DNA from: Petrimonas sp. IBARAKI | Lineage (GTDB): Bacteria; Bacteroidota; Bacteroidia; Bacteroidales; Dysgonomonadaceae | Length of the DNA stretch: 64,000 nt | Assembly (NCBI GenBank): GCA_002356435.2 | Contig: AP018040.2 | Location: forward strand, 2,418,001-2,482,000 | Reading direction: 5' to 3' | Shown here: positions 42,400-50,020 of the stretch, piece by piece | Numbering within the stretch: the first letter of the stretch is position 1 | Layout of the letters: the number at the start of each line of letters is the position of its first letter | The notes under the pieces: model-generated | What the model saw: the letters and a program-made list of their open reading frames with translations, nothing else | Database searches by the model: none | Told to the model about the DNA's origin: nothing | Translations under genes and position numbers: made by a program

Positions 42400-42711
42400 C
42401 TACGCCTGCCCCATTCCTCCTATGGGAGGGAGAAAACCGGGATTTTCGTTGTTCACCGAAATGGTCCCGTTCATCTTCTCAAACTTATCAATATTGTCCT
42501 TCAGCGCCAGAAGAAGTCTTTTGGCGTGTTCGGGCGTGAGGATAATGCGCGATTTTACTTTTGCCTTGGGAATACCCGGGACAATCCGTACGAAATCCAC
42601 CACAAATTCCGAAGAGGAGTGTGAGATGATGGCCAGATTAGAATAGGTTCCCTGAGCAATTTCTTCCGTGAGCTCTATCTGAATTTGATTATCGTTGTTG
42701 AAATTTTCCAT
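42400..42711 (-). CDS. DUF3467 protein
   Basis: A 103-residue cytoplasmic protein of the DUF3467 family (typical about 100 residues). Conserved features are IQIELTEEIAQGTYSNLAII near the N-terminus, FVVDFVRIVPG, and SRIILTPEHAKRLLLALKDNI. The C-terminus is PIGGMGQA. No reaction is known for this family. It precedes the DUF4492-cydAB genes by 52 bases on the same strand and may be the first gene of that operon. Confidence 0.88.
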   Translation of the reverse strand: MENFNNDNQIQIELTEEIAQGTYSNLAIISHSSSEFVVDFVRIVPGIPKAKVKSRIILTPEHAKRLLLALKDNIDKFEKMNGTISVNNENPGFLPPIGGMGQA

Positions 42712-42789
42712 TTGCCGAGAAATTAAACATTAATAAGTGTGGAAAAGATAAATAAAGCCAAACAAAGAAATATAAAATTTATTAAACTA

Positions 42790-42797
42790 CAAAGCTA
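42790..42797 (-). promoter_or_regulatory. Possible -7 element upstream of DUF3467-DUF4492-cydAB
   Basis: On the minus strand TAGCTTTG matches TAnnTTTG, 78 bases upstream of the DUF3467 start. No clear -33 element is seen. Confidence 0.3.
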
Positions 42798-42835
42798 TCC
42801 GTAAGGGAAAATGGGGAAATGGCCTGTTTTAAATC

Positions 42836-42864
42836 AAAAATGTCCCGTTTTCAGGGACATTTTT
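42836..42864 (-). terminator. Intrinsic terminator of the transhydrogenase operon
   Basis: A perfect 11-base stem (AAAAATGTCCC and its complement) with a 7-base loop lies 13 bases after the pntB stop. The T-run in the stem lies on the correct side for minus-strand transcription. Confidence 0.8.
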
Positions 42865-42876
42865 GCAACTGTTTTT

Positions 42877-44850
42877 TTAATTCAACCACGCGATCAACGT
42901 TGAGAGCGACTCCTTGGCGTCGCCCAGCATCAGGTGAACGCCGCTCCTTTTGGTGTAAAGCGGATTCTCCACGCCAGCGTAACCGGGGCTCAGGTCGAAA
43001 TTGCAGATGAAAACCTCCGGGGCCTCATCCACATTCAGCACGGGCATCCCGTAGATGGGGGTATCCACCGCATCGCGGGCGGCCGGGTTGAGCACGTCGT
43101 TGGCGCCGATCACGATCACGGCATCGGTGTCTTTGAAGTCGCCGTTGATCGTATCCATCTCGTAAAGCTGCTCGTAAGGCACGTCGGCCTCCGCCAGCAG
43201 CACGTTCATGTGCCCGGGCATGCGGCCGGCGACGGGATGGATGGCGTAACGCACTTCCGCACCGTTCGTCTCCAGCTTGTCGGCCAGCTGGCGGACCAGG
43301 TGTTGTGCCTGTGCCAGGGCCATTCCGTATCCGGGAACGATGATTACCGACCGGGCATTCCGCAGTTTTTCGGAAGAGTTGACGGCAGCAGGTTCTTCAC
43401 CTGAAGAAGAAGCGGACGGTTCTTTTTTGTCCAGCTCCGAAAGTAAACGGCCGACCGAATCCTTGGCGTCGCCCAGCATCAGGTGAACGCCGTTCCTTTT
43501 GGTGTAAAGCGGGTTCTCCACGCCGGCGTAACCGGGGCTCAGGTCGAAATTGCAGATGAAAACCTCCGGAGCCTCATCCACATTCAGCACGGGCATCCCG
43601 TAGATGGGGGTATCCACCGCATCGCGGGCGGCCGGGTTGAGCACGTCGTTGGCGCCGATCACGATCACGGCATCGGTGTCTTTAAAGTCGCCGTTGATCG
43701 CATCCATCTCGTAAAGCTGTTCGTAAGGCACGTCGGCCTCCGCCAGCAGCACGTTCATGTGCCCGGGCATGCGGCCGGCGACGGGATGGATGGCGTAACG
43801 CACTTCCGCACCGTTCGCCTCCAGCTTGTCGGCCAGCTGGCGTACCAGGTGTTGTGCCTGTGCCAGGGCCATTCCGTATCCGGGAACGATGATCACCGAC
43901 CGGGCATTCCGCAGGATTTCTCCGGCCGACGGCTTACCGGGTTGCTCATCTGGCGTTTCGCTTTTCGGCTCTTCCATTACTGGCTGGGGCTGGACCACTT
44001 TTTTCCCCGAAACGGAGGTTTTCCCGGTTAAAATATCCATCAGGCTGCGGTTCATCGAACGGCACATGATCTGCGTCAGGAATAATCCGGATGCGCCCAC
44101 AATCCCTCCGACCGAAACCAGCAGGATATCGCTGATCGCCATACCGGCAATAGCTCCGGCCACACCGCTCAACGAGTTAAGCAGCGAGATGGTAATGGGC
44201 ATGTCCGCTCCTCCCACGCGGATGGAAAAAGCAAATCCGAAAAGTGCGCTGAATGCGATGCTTATCAACAGAATCAACGCAACGTCCGCAGGCAGGCCAA
44301 ACACGTTTCCCGCAAAAGCGGAATAAACCACGGAAACGGTGAGCACAATCAGGCTGAAGTTCAACACGGCAGCGTGGTTTTTCCAGATTACCGGCCTCTG
44401 GGACAAAAGCTTATGCAGCTTCCCGGCAGCGACCAGGCTACCAACCAGGGTGATAACCCCCACCACTATCGCCAGGACGGCGGTAACGTTGGAAAAGACG
44501 GGAAAATCACTTACCCACTGCCCCACTCCCAGCAACGTCAGGATACCTACCAGGGCAGATGCCAGCCCGCCTACCCCGTTCAGCAAGGCGACCAGCTGCG
44601 GCATCTGGATCATTTTTACACGGACGGCAAACGCACTTCCGATAACAACCCCCACCAACATATAAACGTATATGCTTCCAACAGAAGCAATCCGGTTGTA
44701 AAGCAACGTAACCACAATCCCCGCGAGAACACTGGCTGCACTGATGATGTTGCCCCGGACAGCCGTCTTCACCCGGCTCATCATGGAGATCCCCAACAAA
44801 ACGGTGACGGACAAAACCGCACAAACAACGTAATAAAGAGTGGGTGTCAT
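42877..44850 (-). CDS. pntB: NAD(P) transhydrogenase beta subunit with a duplicated domain III
   Basis: A 657-residue PntB; the usual length is about 460. Residues 1-270 are the membrane domain II with about nine helices. After a linker, domain III (NADP(H)-binding) occurs twice: about 308-475 and 490-657. Each copy has GYGMALAQAQ, HPVAGRMPGHMNVLLAEA, GANDVLNPAA and GYAGVENPL. The two copies are almost identical and are joined by a Ser/Glu-rich linker (KKEPSASSSGEEP). The enzyme couples proton movement to hydride transfer between NAD(H) and NADP(H). The KRS loop of E. coli PntB (FKRSMNTGYAGV) reads CNFDLSPGYAGV in both copies. The start overlaps pntAB by 4 bases. Confidence 0.93.
   Translation of the reverse strand: MTPTLYYVVCAVLSVTVLLGISMMSRVKTAVRGNIISAASVLAGIVVTLLYNRIASVGSIYVYMLVGVVIGSAFAVRVKMIQMPQLVALLNGVGGLASALVGILTLLGVGQWVSDFPVFSNVTAVLAIVVGVITLVGSLVAAGKLHKLLSQRPVIWKNHAAVLNFSLIVLTVSVVYSAFAGNVFGLPADVALILLISIAFSALFGFAFSIRVGGADMPITISLLNSLSGVAGAIAGMAISDILLVSVGGIVGASGLFLTQIMCRSMNRSLMDILTGKTSVSGKKVVQPQPVMEEPKSETPDEQPGKPSAGEILRNARSVIIVPGYGMALAQAQHLVRQLADKLEANGAEVRYAIHPVAGRMPGHMNVLLAEADVPYEQLYEMDAINGDFKDTDAVIVIGANDVLNPAARDAVDTPIYGMPVLNVDEAPEVFICNFDLSPGYAGVENPLYTKRNGVHLMLGDAKDSVGRLLSELDKKEPSASSSGEEPAAVNSSEKLRNARSVIIVPGYGMALAQAQHLVRQLADKLETNGAEVRYAIHPVAGRMPGHMNVLLAEADVPYEQLYEMDTINGDFKDTDAVIVIGANDVLNPAARDAVDTPIYGMPVLNVDEAPEVFICNFDLSPGYAGVENPLYTKRSGVHLMLGDAKESLSTLIAWLN
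42912..43365. repeat. Tandem repeat unit encoding the C-terminal domain III of PntB
   Basis: This 454-base stretch matches 43461-43914 with a period of 549 bases (183 codons, in frame) and about ten mismatches counted by eye. The 95 bases between the two units are unique and encode the interdomain linker. The mismatches argue against a simple assembly artefact. Confidence 0.9.
43461..43914. repeat. Tandem repeat unit encoding the first domain III of PntB
   Basis: Partner of 42912-43365. It encodes the domain III copy nearer the membrane domain (about residues 312-463). Confidence 0.9.
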
Positions 44851-45164
44851 GATGGCCTTTCCTCCTTCTTTTTCTTGTCGAACATCCTAAGCATCCGGTG
44901 TGTAACCCCGAAACCGCCGACAACGTTTACCGTAGCGGCAACAACGGCCAATCCACCCAGGATCTGTCCGGTTATAACGTCCTGCTGCCGGATGGCCGCC
45001 ACCGACAAACCCACCGCGGCTACCGCACCGAGAATGGTAATTCCCGACAGGGCGTTCATCCCCGACATCAGCGGGGTATGCAGCAAGCTCGGCACGTTTT
45101 TGATGATCACGTATCCGACCCCGGTGGCCAATGCAAAAATCACTATCAAAAAAACTGGATTCAT
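44847..45164 (-). CDS. pntAB: NAD(P) transhydrogenase subunit alpha part 2 (membrane)
   Basis: A 105-residue membrane protein with three hydrophobic helices (VFLIVIFALATGVGYVII; TPLMSGMNALSGITILGAVA; QILGGLAVVAATVNVVGGFGV). It corresponds to the C-terminal membrane part of E. coli PntA, encoded separately as in many bacteria. It forms domain II together with PntB. It starts 28 bases after pntAA and overlaps pntB by 4 bases. Confidence 0.93.
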   Translation of the reverse strand: MNPVFLIVIFALATGVGYVIIKNVPSLLHTPLMSGMNALSGITILGAVAAVGLSVAAIRQQDVITGQILGGLAVVAATVNVVGGFGVTHRMLRMFDKKKKEERPS

Positions 45165-45192
45165 GTCAACCTCAGCAATTAAAATTTATTTT

Positions 45193-46350
45193 TCACAATC
45201 CCATCGCTTCACGCGTTCCCTCGTGCACGATCTCGCCCTTATGGGTTACCAGGATAGAACGGACAATTTCATCGTTCAGGTCCAGCGCTATCTCTCCGTC
45301 TTTCGATAAGTATTTCACCAGGTTATAAACGTTTTGAGAGAACATCCAGGTAGAGCTGGTGGGAATTAATCCCGGTATATTCTTGATTCCCTGAACCATC
45401 ACGTTGTGGATCACCTCTTTTCTTCCTGCCGGGGTAACCTCGCAGTTACCGCCCTGATCTATGGAGATATCCACAATCACCGCTCCGTTTTTCATCGATT
45501 CCACCATTTCCCCGGTAATAAGAACCGGCGCCACCTTTCCCGGAATCAACGCGCTGCAGAACACAATGTCCATATCTTTCAGCACACTTGCCAGCACTTC
45601 ACGCTCTTTCGCCAACCACTCCTCGGGGAGCTTTTGCGCATATCCGCCCTTGCCGACCGCCAACTCTTCCGGAATGCCGGTTTCAATGATCCTGGCTCCG
45701 ACGCTTTTGGCCTGTTCGCTGGCAGCAGGACGAATGTCCATGGCGTAAGTCACTGCCCCCAGCCGCTTGGCAGTGGCCAGCGCCTGCAATCCGGCAACAC
45801 CGGCACCGATAACCAGCACGTTGGCAGGCTTAAGCATTCCTACGGCGGTGAACATCTGCGGCATGAATACCGACAGGTCGTCGGCCGCCATGATGATTCC
45901 CTTGTAACCTGCACAAGTACTCATCGAGGTGAGGGCGTCCATGTTTTGAGCGCGCGAGATGCGGGGGATGCTATCGAGTGTGAGGCCGGTCACGCCCCGG
46001 GCGGCCAATTGCTTTACCATGTTGTGGTTTACGGGTGAGGCGGGATGGATGAACGTAATCAGGAACTGCCCCGGATGCATCATCTCCACTTCGTGCTTAC
46101 CCACATTTTCGTTAAAAAGCGGTTCTTTCACTTTCAGGATAAGGTCAGCTCTTTCGAAGAGGTGCTCCGCATCGCCTACCATTTCGGCTCCGGCTTCTCT
46201 ATACTGTTCGTCGTAATAAAGCGATTTTACTCCGGCACCGGCTTCCACAAGCACGGTCATGCCGTCCTGAATAAATTTCTTCACGGTTTCGGGGGTAGCA
46301 GCCACACGAGCTTCTCCCGACATAATTTCTTTGGGAATCCCTACGATCAT
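45193..46350 (-). CDS. pntAA: NAD(P) transhydrogenase subunit alpha part 1 (NAD-binding domain I)
   Basis: A 385-residue soluble domain I, related to alanine dehydrogenase. The first segment MIVGIPKEIMSGEARVAATPETV is typical, and the NAD-binding Rossmann motif lies at about 170-195 (VLVIGAGVAGLQALATAKRLGA). The RQD-type loop region is near the TSMSTCAGY segment (about 140). It binds NAD(H) and docks onto domain III of PntB. First gene of the pnt operon. Confidence 0.94.
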   Translation of the reverse strand: MIVGIPKEIMSGEARVAATPETVKKFIQDGMTVLVEAGAGVKSLYYDEQYREAGAEMVGDAEHLFERADLILKVKEPLFNENVGKHEVEMMHPGQFLITFIHPASPVNHNMVKQLAARGVTGLTLDSIPRISRAQNMDALTSMSTCAGYKGIIMAADDLSVFMPQMFTAVGMLKPANVLVIGAGVAGLQALATAKRLGAVTYAMDIRPAASEQAKSVGARIIETGIPEELAVGKGGYAQKLPEEWLAKEREVLASVLKDMDIVFCSALIPGKVAPVLITGEMVESMKNGAVIVDISIDQGGNCEVTPAGRKEVIHNVMVQGIKNIPGLIPTSSTWMFSQNVYNLVKYLSKDGEIALDLNDEIVRSILVTHKGEIVHEGTREAMGL

Positions 46351-46439
46351 AATTGATTTGTAATTTATTGTTCAAAATAATATTAGAAAACTAACTTTTT
46401 GGATGTTTCTCTTTGTAAAGGCCACTCAAAAATTAATCA

Positions 46440-46447
46440 CAAAAATA
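46440..46447 (-). promoter_or_regulatory. Candidate -7 element of the pnt operon
   Basis: On the minus strand TATTTTTG lies 90 bases upstream of pntAA; an identical octamer occurs at 46479-46486. Either could serve as the -7 element of the pnt promoter. Exact -33 elements are not visible. Confidence 0.35.
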
Positions 46448-46564
46448 GGAGAAAAAAATGACATAACGACAGTTTTAACAAAAATATGAGACTCCATCTC
46501 TAATAAACTCAACTCTTTTACATTCTCTTAGGAGAAAAAATTTCCGTTTGTGCAGAATAAATGT

Positions 46565-46572
46565 TATTTTTG
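46565..46572 (+). promoter_or_regulatory. Candidate -7 element of the aldolase promoter
   Basis: TATTTTTG lies 48 bases upstream of the aldolase start. A TTTG occurs at 46547-46550, closer than the usual spacing, so only the -7 element is convincing. Confidence 0.4.
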
Positions 46573-46620
46573 TACCTTGTTTTGGGAACGTAATTCATTA
46601 ATTTTTTAAATAACAAGAAT

Positions 46621-47613
46621 ATGGTAAGTTACAAAGAGTTGGGTTTGGTAAACTCAAAAGAATTGTTTAAAAAAGCGATTGAGGGAGGCTATGCTATTCC
46701 TGCTTTCAATTTTAACAACATGGAACAGTTGCAGGCAATTGTTTCTGCTTGCGTGGCAACAAAGTCGCCCGTAATTTTGCAGGTTTCCAGCGGTGCGCGT
46801 AAGTATGCCAATCAGACCCTGCTGCGTTATATGGCTCAAGGTGCCGTTCAGTATGCAAAGGAACTGGGATACGAGATACCTATTGTCCTTCACCTGGACC
46901 ACGGTGACAGCTTTGAATTGTGCAAGGATTGTATCGAAAGCGGTTTCTCTTCGGTTATGATTGATGGTTCGCACCTTCCGTACGAAGAAAACATCGCGTT
47001 GACCAAGAAAGTGGTGGACTATGCGCACCAATTCGACGTGACGGTTGAAGGTGAACTGGGCGTTTTGGCCGGTATCGAAGACGATGTTCAGGCCGAACAC
47101 CACACGTACACCGAACCGGATGAAGTGGTTGATTTTGTCACCCGCACCGGAGTTGATTCTCTGGCTATCTCCATCGGGACATCGCACGGAGCGTTTAAAT
47201 TTACGCCCGACCAGTGCACACGCGACGAGAACGGCAAGTTGGTTCCCCCTATGCTGCGTTTCGACATTTTGAAAGAGATCGAAGAGCGTATACCCGGATT
47301 CCCCATCGTTCTGCACGGTTCTTCTTCGGTTCCACAGGAATACGTGGATATCATCAACCAATACGGCGGCAAGCTGAAAGACTCGATCGGTATTCCCGAA
47401 GAATGGCTACGTGAAGCTGCCAAATCGGCTGTATGTAAAATCAACATCGACTCCGACGGACGCCTGGCTATGACAGCTGCCGTTCGTGAAGTGTTCGCCA
47501 ACCAGCCCGCTGAGTTTGACCCGCGCAAATACCTGGGCCCGGCTCGCGAATCGTTGAAGAAACTCTATATGCACAAAACCGAGAAAGTACTCGGCAGCGC
47601 AGGCAAAGCGTAA
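46621..47613 (+). CDS. fba: Class II fructose-1,6-bisphosphate aldolase
   Basis: A 330-residue class II aldolase. Zinc-ligand and phosphate segments are visible: YAIPAFNFNNMEQLQAIV at the N-terminus, VLHLDHGDSFE (about 88-98, metal His), VEGELGVLAGIEDD (about 141-154), SLAISIGTSHGAFKF (about 180-194) and VLHGSSSVP (about 237-245). It interconverts fructose-1,6-bisphosphate with dihydroxyacetone phosphate and glyceraldehyde-3-phosphate in glycolysis. Single-gene unit with a strong terminator. Confidence 0.95.
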   Translation: MVSYKELGLVNSKELFKKAIEGGYAIPAFNFNNMEQLQAIVSACVATKSPVILQVSSGARKYANQTLLRYMAQGAVQYAKELGYEIPIVLHLDHGDSFELCKDCIESGFSSVMIDGSHLPYEENIALTKKVVDYAHQFDVTVEGELGVLAGIEDDVQAEHHTYTEPDEVVDFVTRTGVDSLAISIGTSHGAFKFTPDQCTRDENGKLVPPMLRFDILKEIEERIPGFPIVLHGSSSVPQEYVDIINQYGGKLKDSIGIPEEWLREAAKSAVCKINIDSDGRLAMTAAVREVFANQPAEFDPRKYLGPARESLKKLYMHKTEKVLGSAGKA

Positions 47614-47640
47614 TCCACTTTACGGTTTCTGAATTATACT

Positions 47641-47672
47641 AAAATCCCCGGCTATACTGGCCGGGGATTTTT
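47641..47672. terminator. Bidirectional intrinsic terminator between fba and the convergent lipoprotein gene
   Basis: A perfect 12-base stem (AAAATCCCCGGC and its complement) with a 7-base loop, flanked by A and T runs, between the convergent genes ending at 47613 and 47677. Confidence 0.9.
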
Positions 47673-47676
47673 ACTT

Positions 47677-49650
47677 TTATAGGGGTATTATGATTTTCAG
47701 GATTTTGATCTTTGAGTCGGCGTTATCGGTATAGACCGAAAAGAAATCCGTGCCGATATTCACCGCCGCAACCCGGGTACCTGTCTTCACCGTCACTCCC
47801 GATTCGGTATTTTCCATCGTGTTGTACTTAGTGAACAAGTTTGAAGCCGCCAAGCCGGCAACAAGCGTTGCAGACGATGTGCCCGATAACCCGTGAGGAG
47901 TAACTGCAGTTACAATGTCTTGCGGGTTTGTAAACAAAGCGGTTGCGGCACTAACCTCAATAGTAGCCGTGCGGTTCGCGGTGTAGTCCTTATAAAGGGC
48001 GACAACCTCAGTACCGTTAAACTCCAGGTCGTACAAATCGTAAAGATCTGCGGATGATACGGATGAGCTTCCGGTCGCCGAATTGGTAGTTATGGCTATG
48101 CTGTAGGTACGATCGGTTCCGGACATCCACTTCCAAAAACCGTAATGATGCGCTATGATGTAATAGTTTCCTACTCCATCTACGGAAATGTATGAACCTT
48201 TGTTGAAATAATCGGCTCCCGCGTCCGCACCTCCGTAAGACTCGTAATAACCGTTATGGATAACTGTTTTAACAAAGCCTCCCGAACTGTTTACCGCATA
48301 CATGATATCGGGATGGTCGGTATAATTTCCGTTCTGCCCCCGAGTGTCGGTATAGGTGATATGGGCATTCCCGCCTGCATCCACATCAATATCGGGTTTT
48401 GAACAGGCTCCCGCGTCGTTGGATTCGATATAAACGGGGCTGCTCCATGCCGTGCCGTTATGCCTTAGGTAAGCAATTTTATTGTCGGCAGTCTTAAACA
48501 CGACATGCGGATGGTCGCTCCGGTCAACGGCCACGCGTGCTTCGGATCCGGTTCCAAAATCGGTTTCACCCACCCAGGTTCCGCTGGTTTGCGCGGCGTT
48601 GTAATAGACCTTTCCGTCGCCTTTGGAATAAACAACACCGATAAATCCGGAACCATCAGCGGCATGTATCAGGTCGCCGGAAAGTGTCAACTCGTCGATG
48701 GCGAGAGGAGGCGTAAACGTATCGTCTGTAAAGTTCAGCGAAGTGCCCTCCCATAAGGCGTACAGGTGATACGCCCGCCCTTTCACCAGGGCTGTACTCC
48801 GGGCGGGCTTGCTGTTACTGGAAACAACATTTATGTCTCCCGTAAGCTGAGCTGTCAGCCATATTTCCGGAGTAATATTGGTGTTGGGCATTACCCATTG
48901 CACCAGTTGCAGGCTACCTCCCGCAGGAACGGTTACGGCGGAAGGGGATAATGGCGTTCCGGGCAGGAATTCAACGGTTTCTCCTACGAGGTCGTAGTAA
49001 GGGATCCCGGCCACATCGGGCCGGTAAAACCAGGCATCTTCCGCGTTTACAAAATCCAGGGCGGGGGTAACCACCCATTCGGCTTCCGCACTGTTTCTGA
49101 TGGTCAGGCAATGCAACACGCCCAAATGAGCCAGGGGCACATCGCCAGCCGAAGCGCCCGCAGCCACCTCAACCTTACCCGCAACAGGCACGTCTGTCAA
49201 CTCGCTTATGGGCTTGAACCCGACCGGGGAAACATTTGCGTTTATCTTCCCGCCGTTGACGGAAGCTTCCGCCCCATGAAGGCTGTAAACCGTAAAAGCG
49301 GATTGCTCATCGATCTCTGTTGGCACTTCGAGGGAAAAGGCAGCTTTCTTCCCTTCCATAGTAATGTCTGTCTCGGCCAACGTTACGGGAGTTCCCGCCA
49401 CGAGCGTTGCGTCTTGCTTGAAGAAGAACTGCACCACGTCGCCCGCTTTCCATTTAACAGTAATGTTCTTTGTACCCGCTTCCTGCTCCAGACTGAGGCG
49501 GGTTTGCGATGCCTCATTGGGCATGGATGCCGTCAGGGTAATCTTACGGCCGTTCACCGTGACCGGTTTCTCATCAACAATCACATCAGTGGTGCATCCG
49601 GTAATCACAAACAGGGCCGAGGCTGCCCACAATAAGAATTTATTCTTCAT
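47677..49650 (-). CDS. Lipoprotein with N-terminal fimbrillin-like domain and C-terminal beta-propeller-like repeats
   Basis: A 657-residue lipoprotein (FVITGC lipobox). Residues about 30-300 look like a fimbrillin family domain (ITLTASMPNEASQTRLSL, then WKAGDVVQFFF). Residues about 325-655 have repeated blade-like units with Asp-containing turns, such as VAVDRSDHPHVVFKTADNKIAYLRH and IDVDAGGNAHITYTDTRGQ, resembling a BNR/sialidase-type propeller. No catalytic motif is evident. It may bind extracellular glycan or protein. The 45-residue peptide gene lies just upstream on the same strand. Confidence 0.75.
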   Translation of the reverse strand: MKNKFLLWAASALFVITGCTTDVIVDEKPVTVNGRKITLTASMPNEASQTRLSLEQEAGTKNITVKWKAGDVVQFFFKQDATLVAGTPVTLAETDITMEGKKAAFSLEVPTEIDEQSAFTVYSLHGAEASVNGGKINANVSPVGFKPISELTDVPVAGKVEVAAGASAGDVPLAHLGVLHCLTIRNSAEAEWVVTPALDFVNAEDAWFYRPDVAGIPYYDLVGETVEFLPGTPLSPSAVTVPAGGSLQLVQWVMPNTNITPEIWLTAQLTGDINVVSSNSKPARSTALVKGRAYHLYALWEGTSLNFTDDTFTPPLAIDELTLSGDLIHAADGSGFIGVVYSKGDGKVYYNAAQTSGTWVGETDFGTGSEARVAVDRSDHPHVVFKTADNKIAYLRHNGTAWSSPVYIESNDAGACSKPDIDVDAGGNAHITYTDTRGQNGNYTDHPDIMYAVNSSGGFVKTVIHNGYYESYGGADAGADYFNKGSYISVDGVGNYYIIAHHYGFWKWMSGTDRTYSIAITTNSATGSSSVSSADLYDLYDLEFNGTEVVALYKDYTANRTATIEVSAATALFTNPQDIVTAVTPHGLSGTSSATLVAGLAASNLFTKYNTMENTESGVTVKTGTRVAAVNIGTDFFSVYTDNADSKIKILKIIIPL

Positions 49651-49689
49651 AATTTAAAATTTGTAAATTGTAATTTGTAATGGATTCAT

Positions 49690-49827
49690 TTACCAGTCCT
49701 CACCCGGTGCATCCGGCAATGTACCGCTGCCCATGATGTTTTGTTCCAGTTCGATGTCGATAACTTCAATTTGAGGAGCTGTGTAAAGTTCAGCAGGTTT
49801 CTCCGTTGGTGTTTGTTCTGTTCTCAT
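49690..49827 (-). CDS. Small acidic peptide of the Bacteroidetes YxAPxIEVIxIE type
   Basis: A 45-residue ORF, too short for usual gene finding: start at 49825-49827, stop at 49690-49692. The middle YTAPQIEVIDIELEQNIM is the pattern seen in many short Bacteroidetes peptides encoded beside surface lipoproteins, and the end is acidic and glycine-rich (GSGTLPDAPGEDW). It lies 39 bases upstream of the fimbrillin-propeller gene, so the two are probably co-transcribed. Function unknown; a precursor or small partner role is possible. Confidence 0.6.
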   Translation of the reverse strand: MRTEQTPTEKPAELYTAPQIEVIDIELEQNIMGSGTLPDAPGEDW

Positions 49828-49992
49828 TGTTAAAAAAATGTTTGTAGTTTACTATCTGTTCACGTTTTACGTTGATCGGGAAAGCAGAAGGAAAGACGGT
49901 ACCACAGTATAGAATTTTGGCAAATTTACGGAGGGATGGGTTTCTCTTTTTCCCGATTCGTAAAAATTTATTCCTAATTCATAAAAATTACT

Positions 49993-50000
49993 TATTTTTG
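49993..50000 (+). promoter_or_regulatory. Candidate -7 element of the membrane AraC gene
   Basis: TATTTTTG lies 20 bases upstream of the start at 50021. No exact -33 element is visible. Confidence 0.4.
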
Positions 50001-50020
50001 TAAAAACAAACTGCCCCCAT

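Noticed and set aside
42934-44031. Two similar plus-strand frames (42934-43404 and 43483-44031) that look like a repeated gene
   Set aside because: They are antisense shadows of the duplicated domain III of pntB; the similarity comes from that duplication.
46547-46572. A full -33/-7 promoter for fba
   Set aside because: The TTTG at 46547 is only 14 bases from the -7 element, short of the usual 19-21, so only the -7 element is listed.
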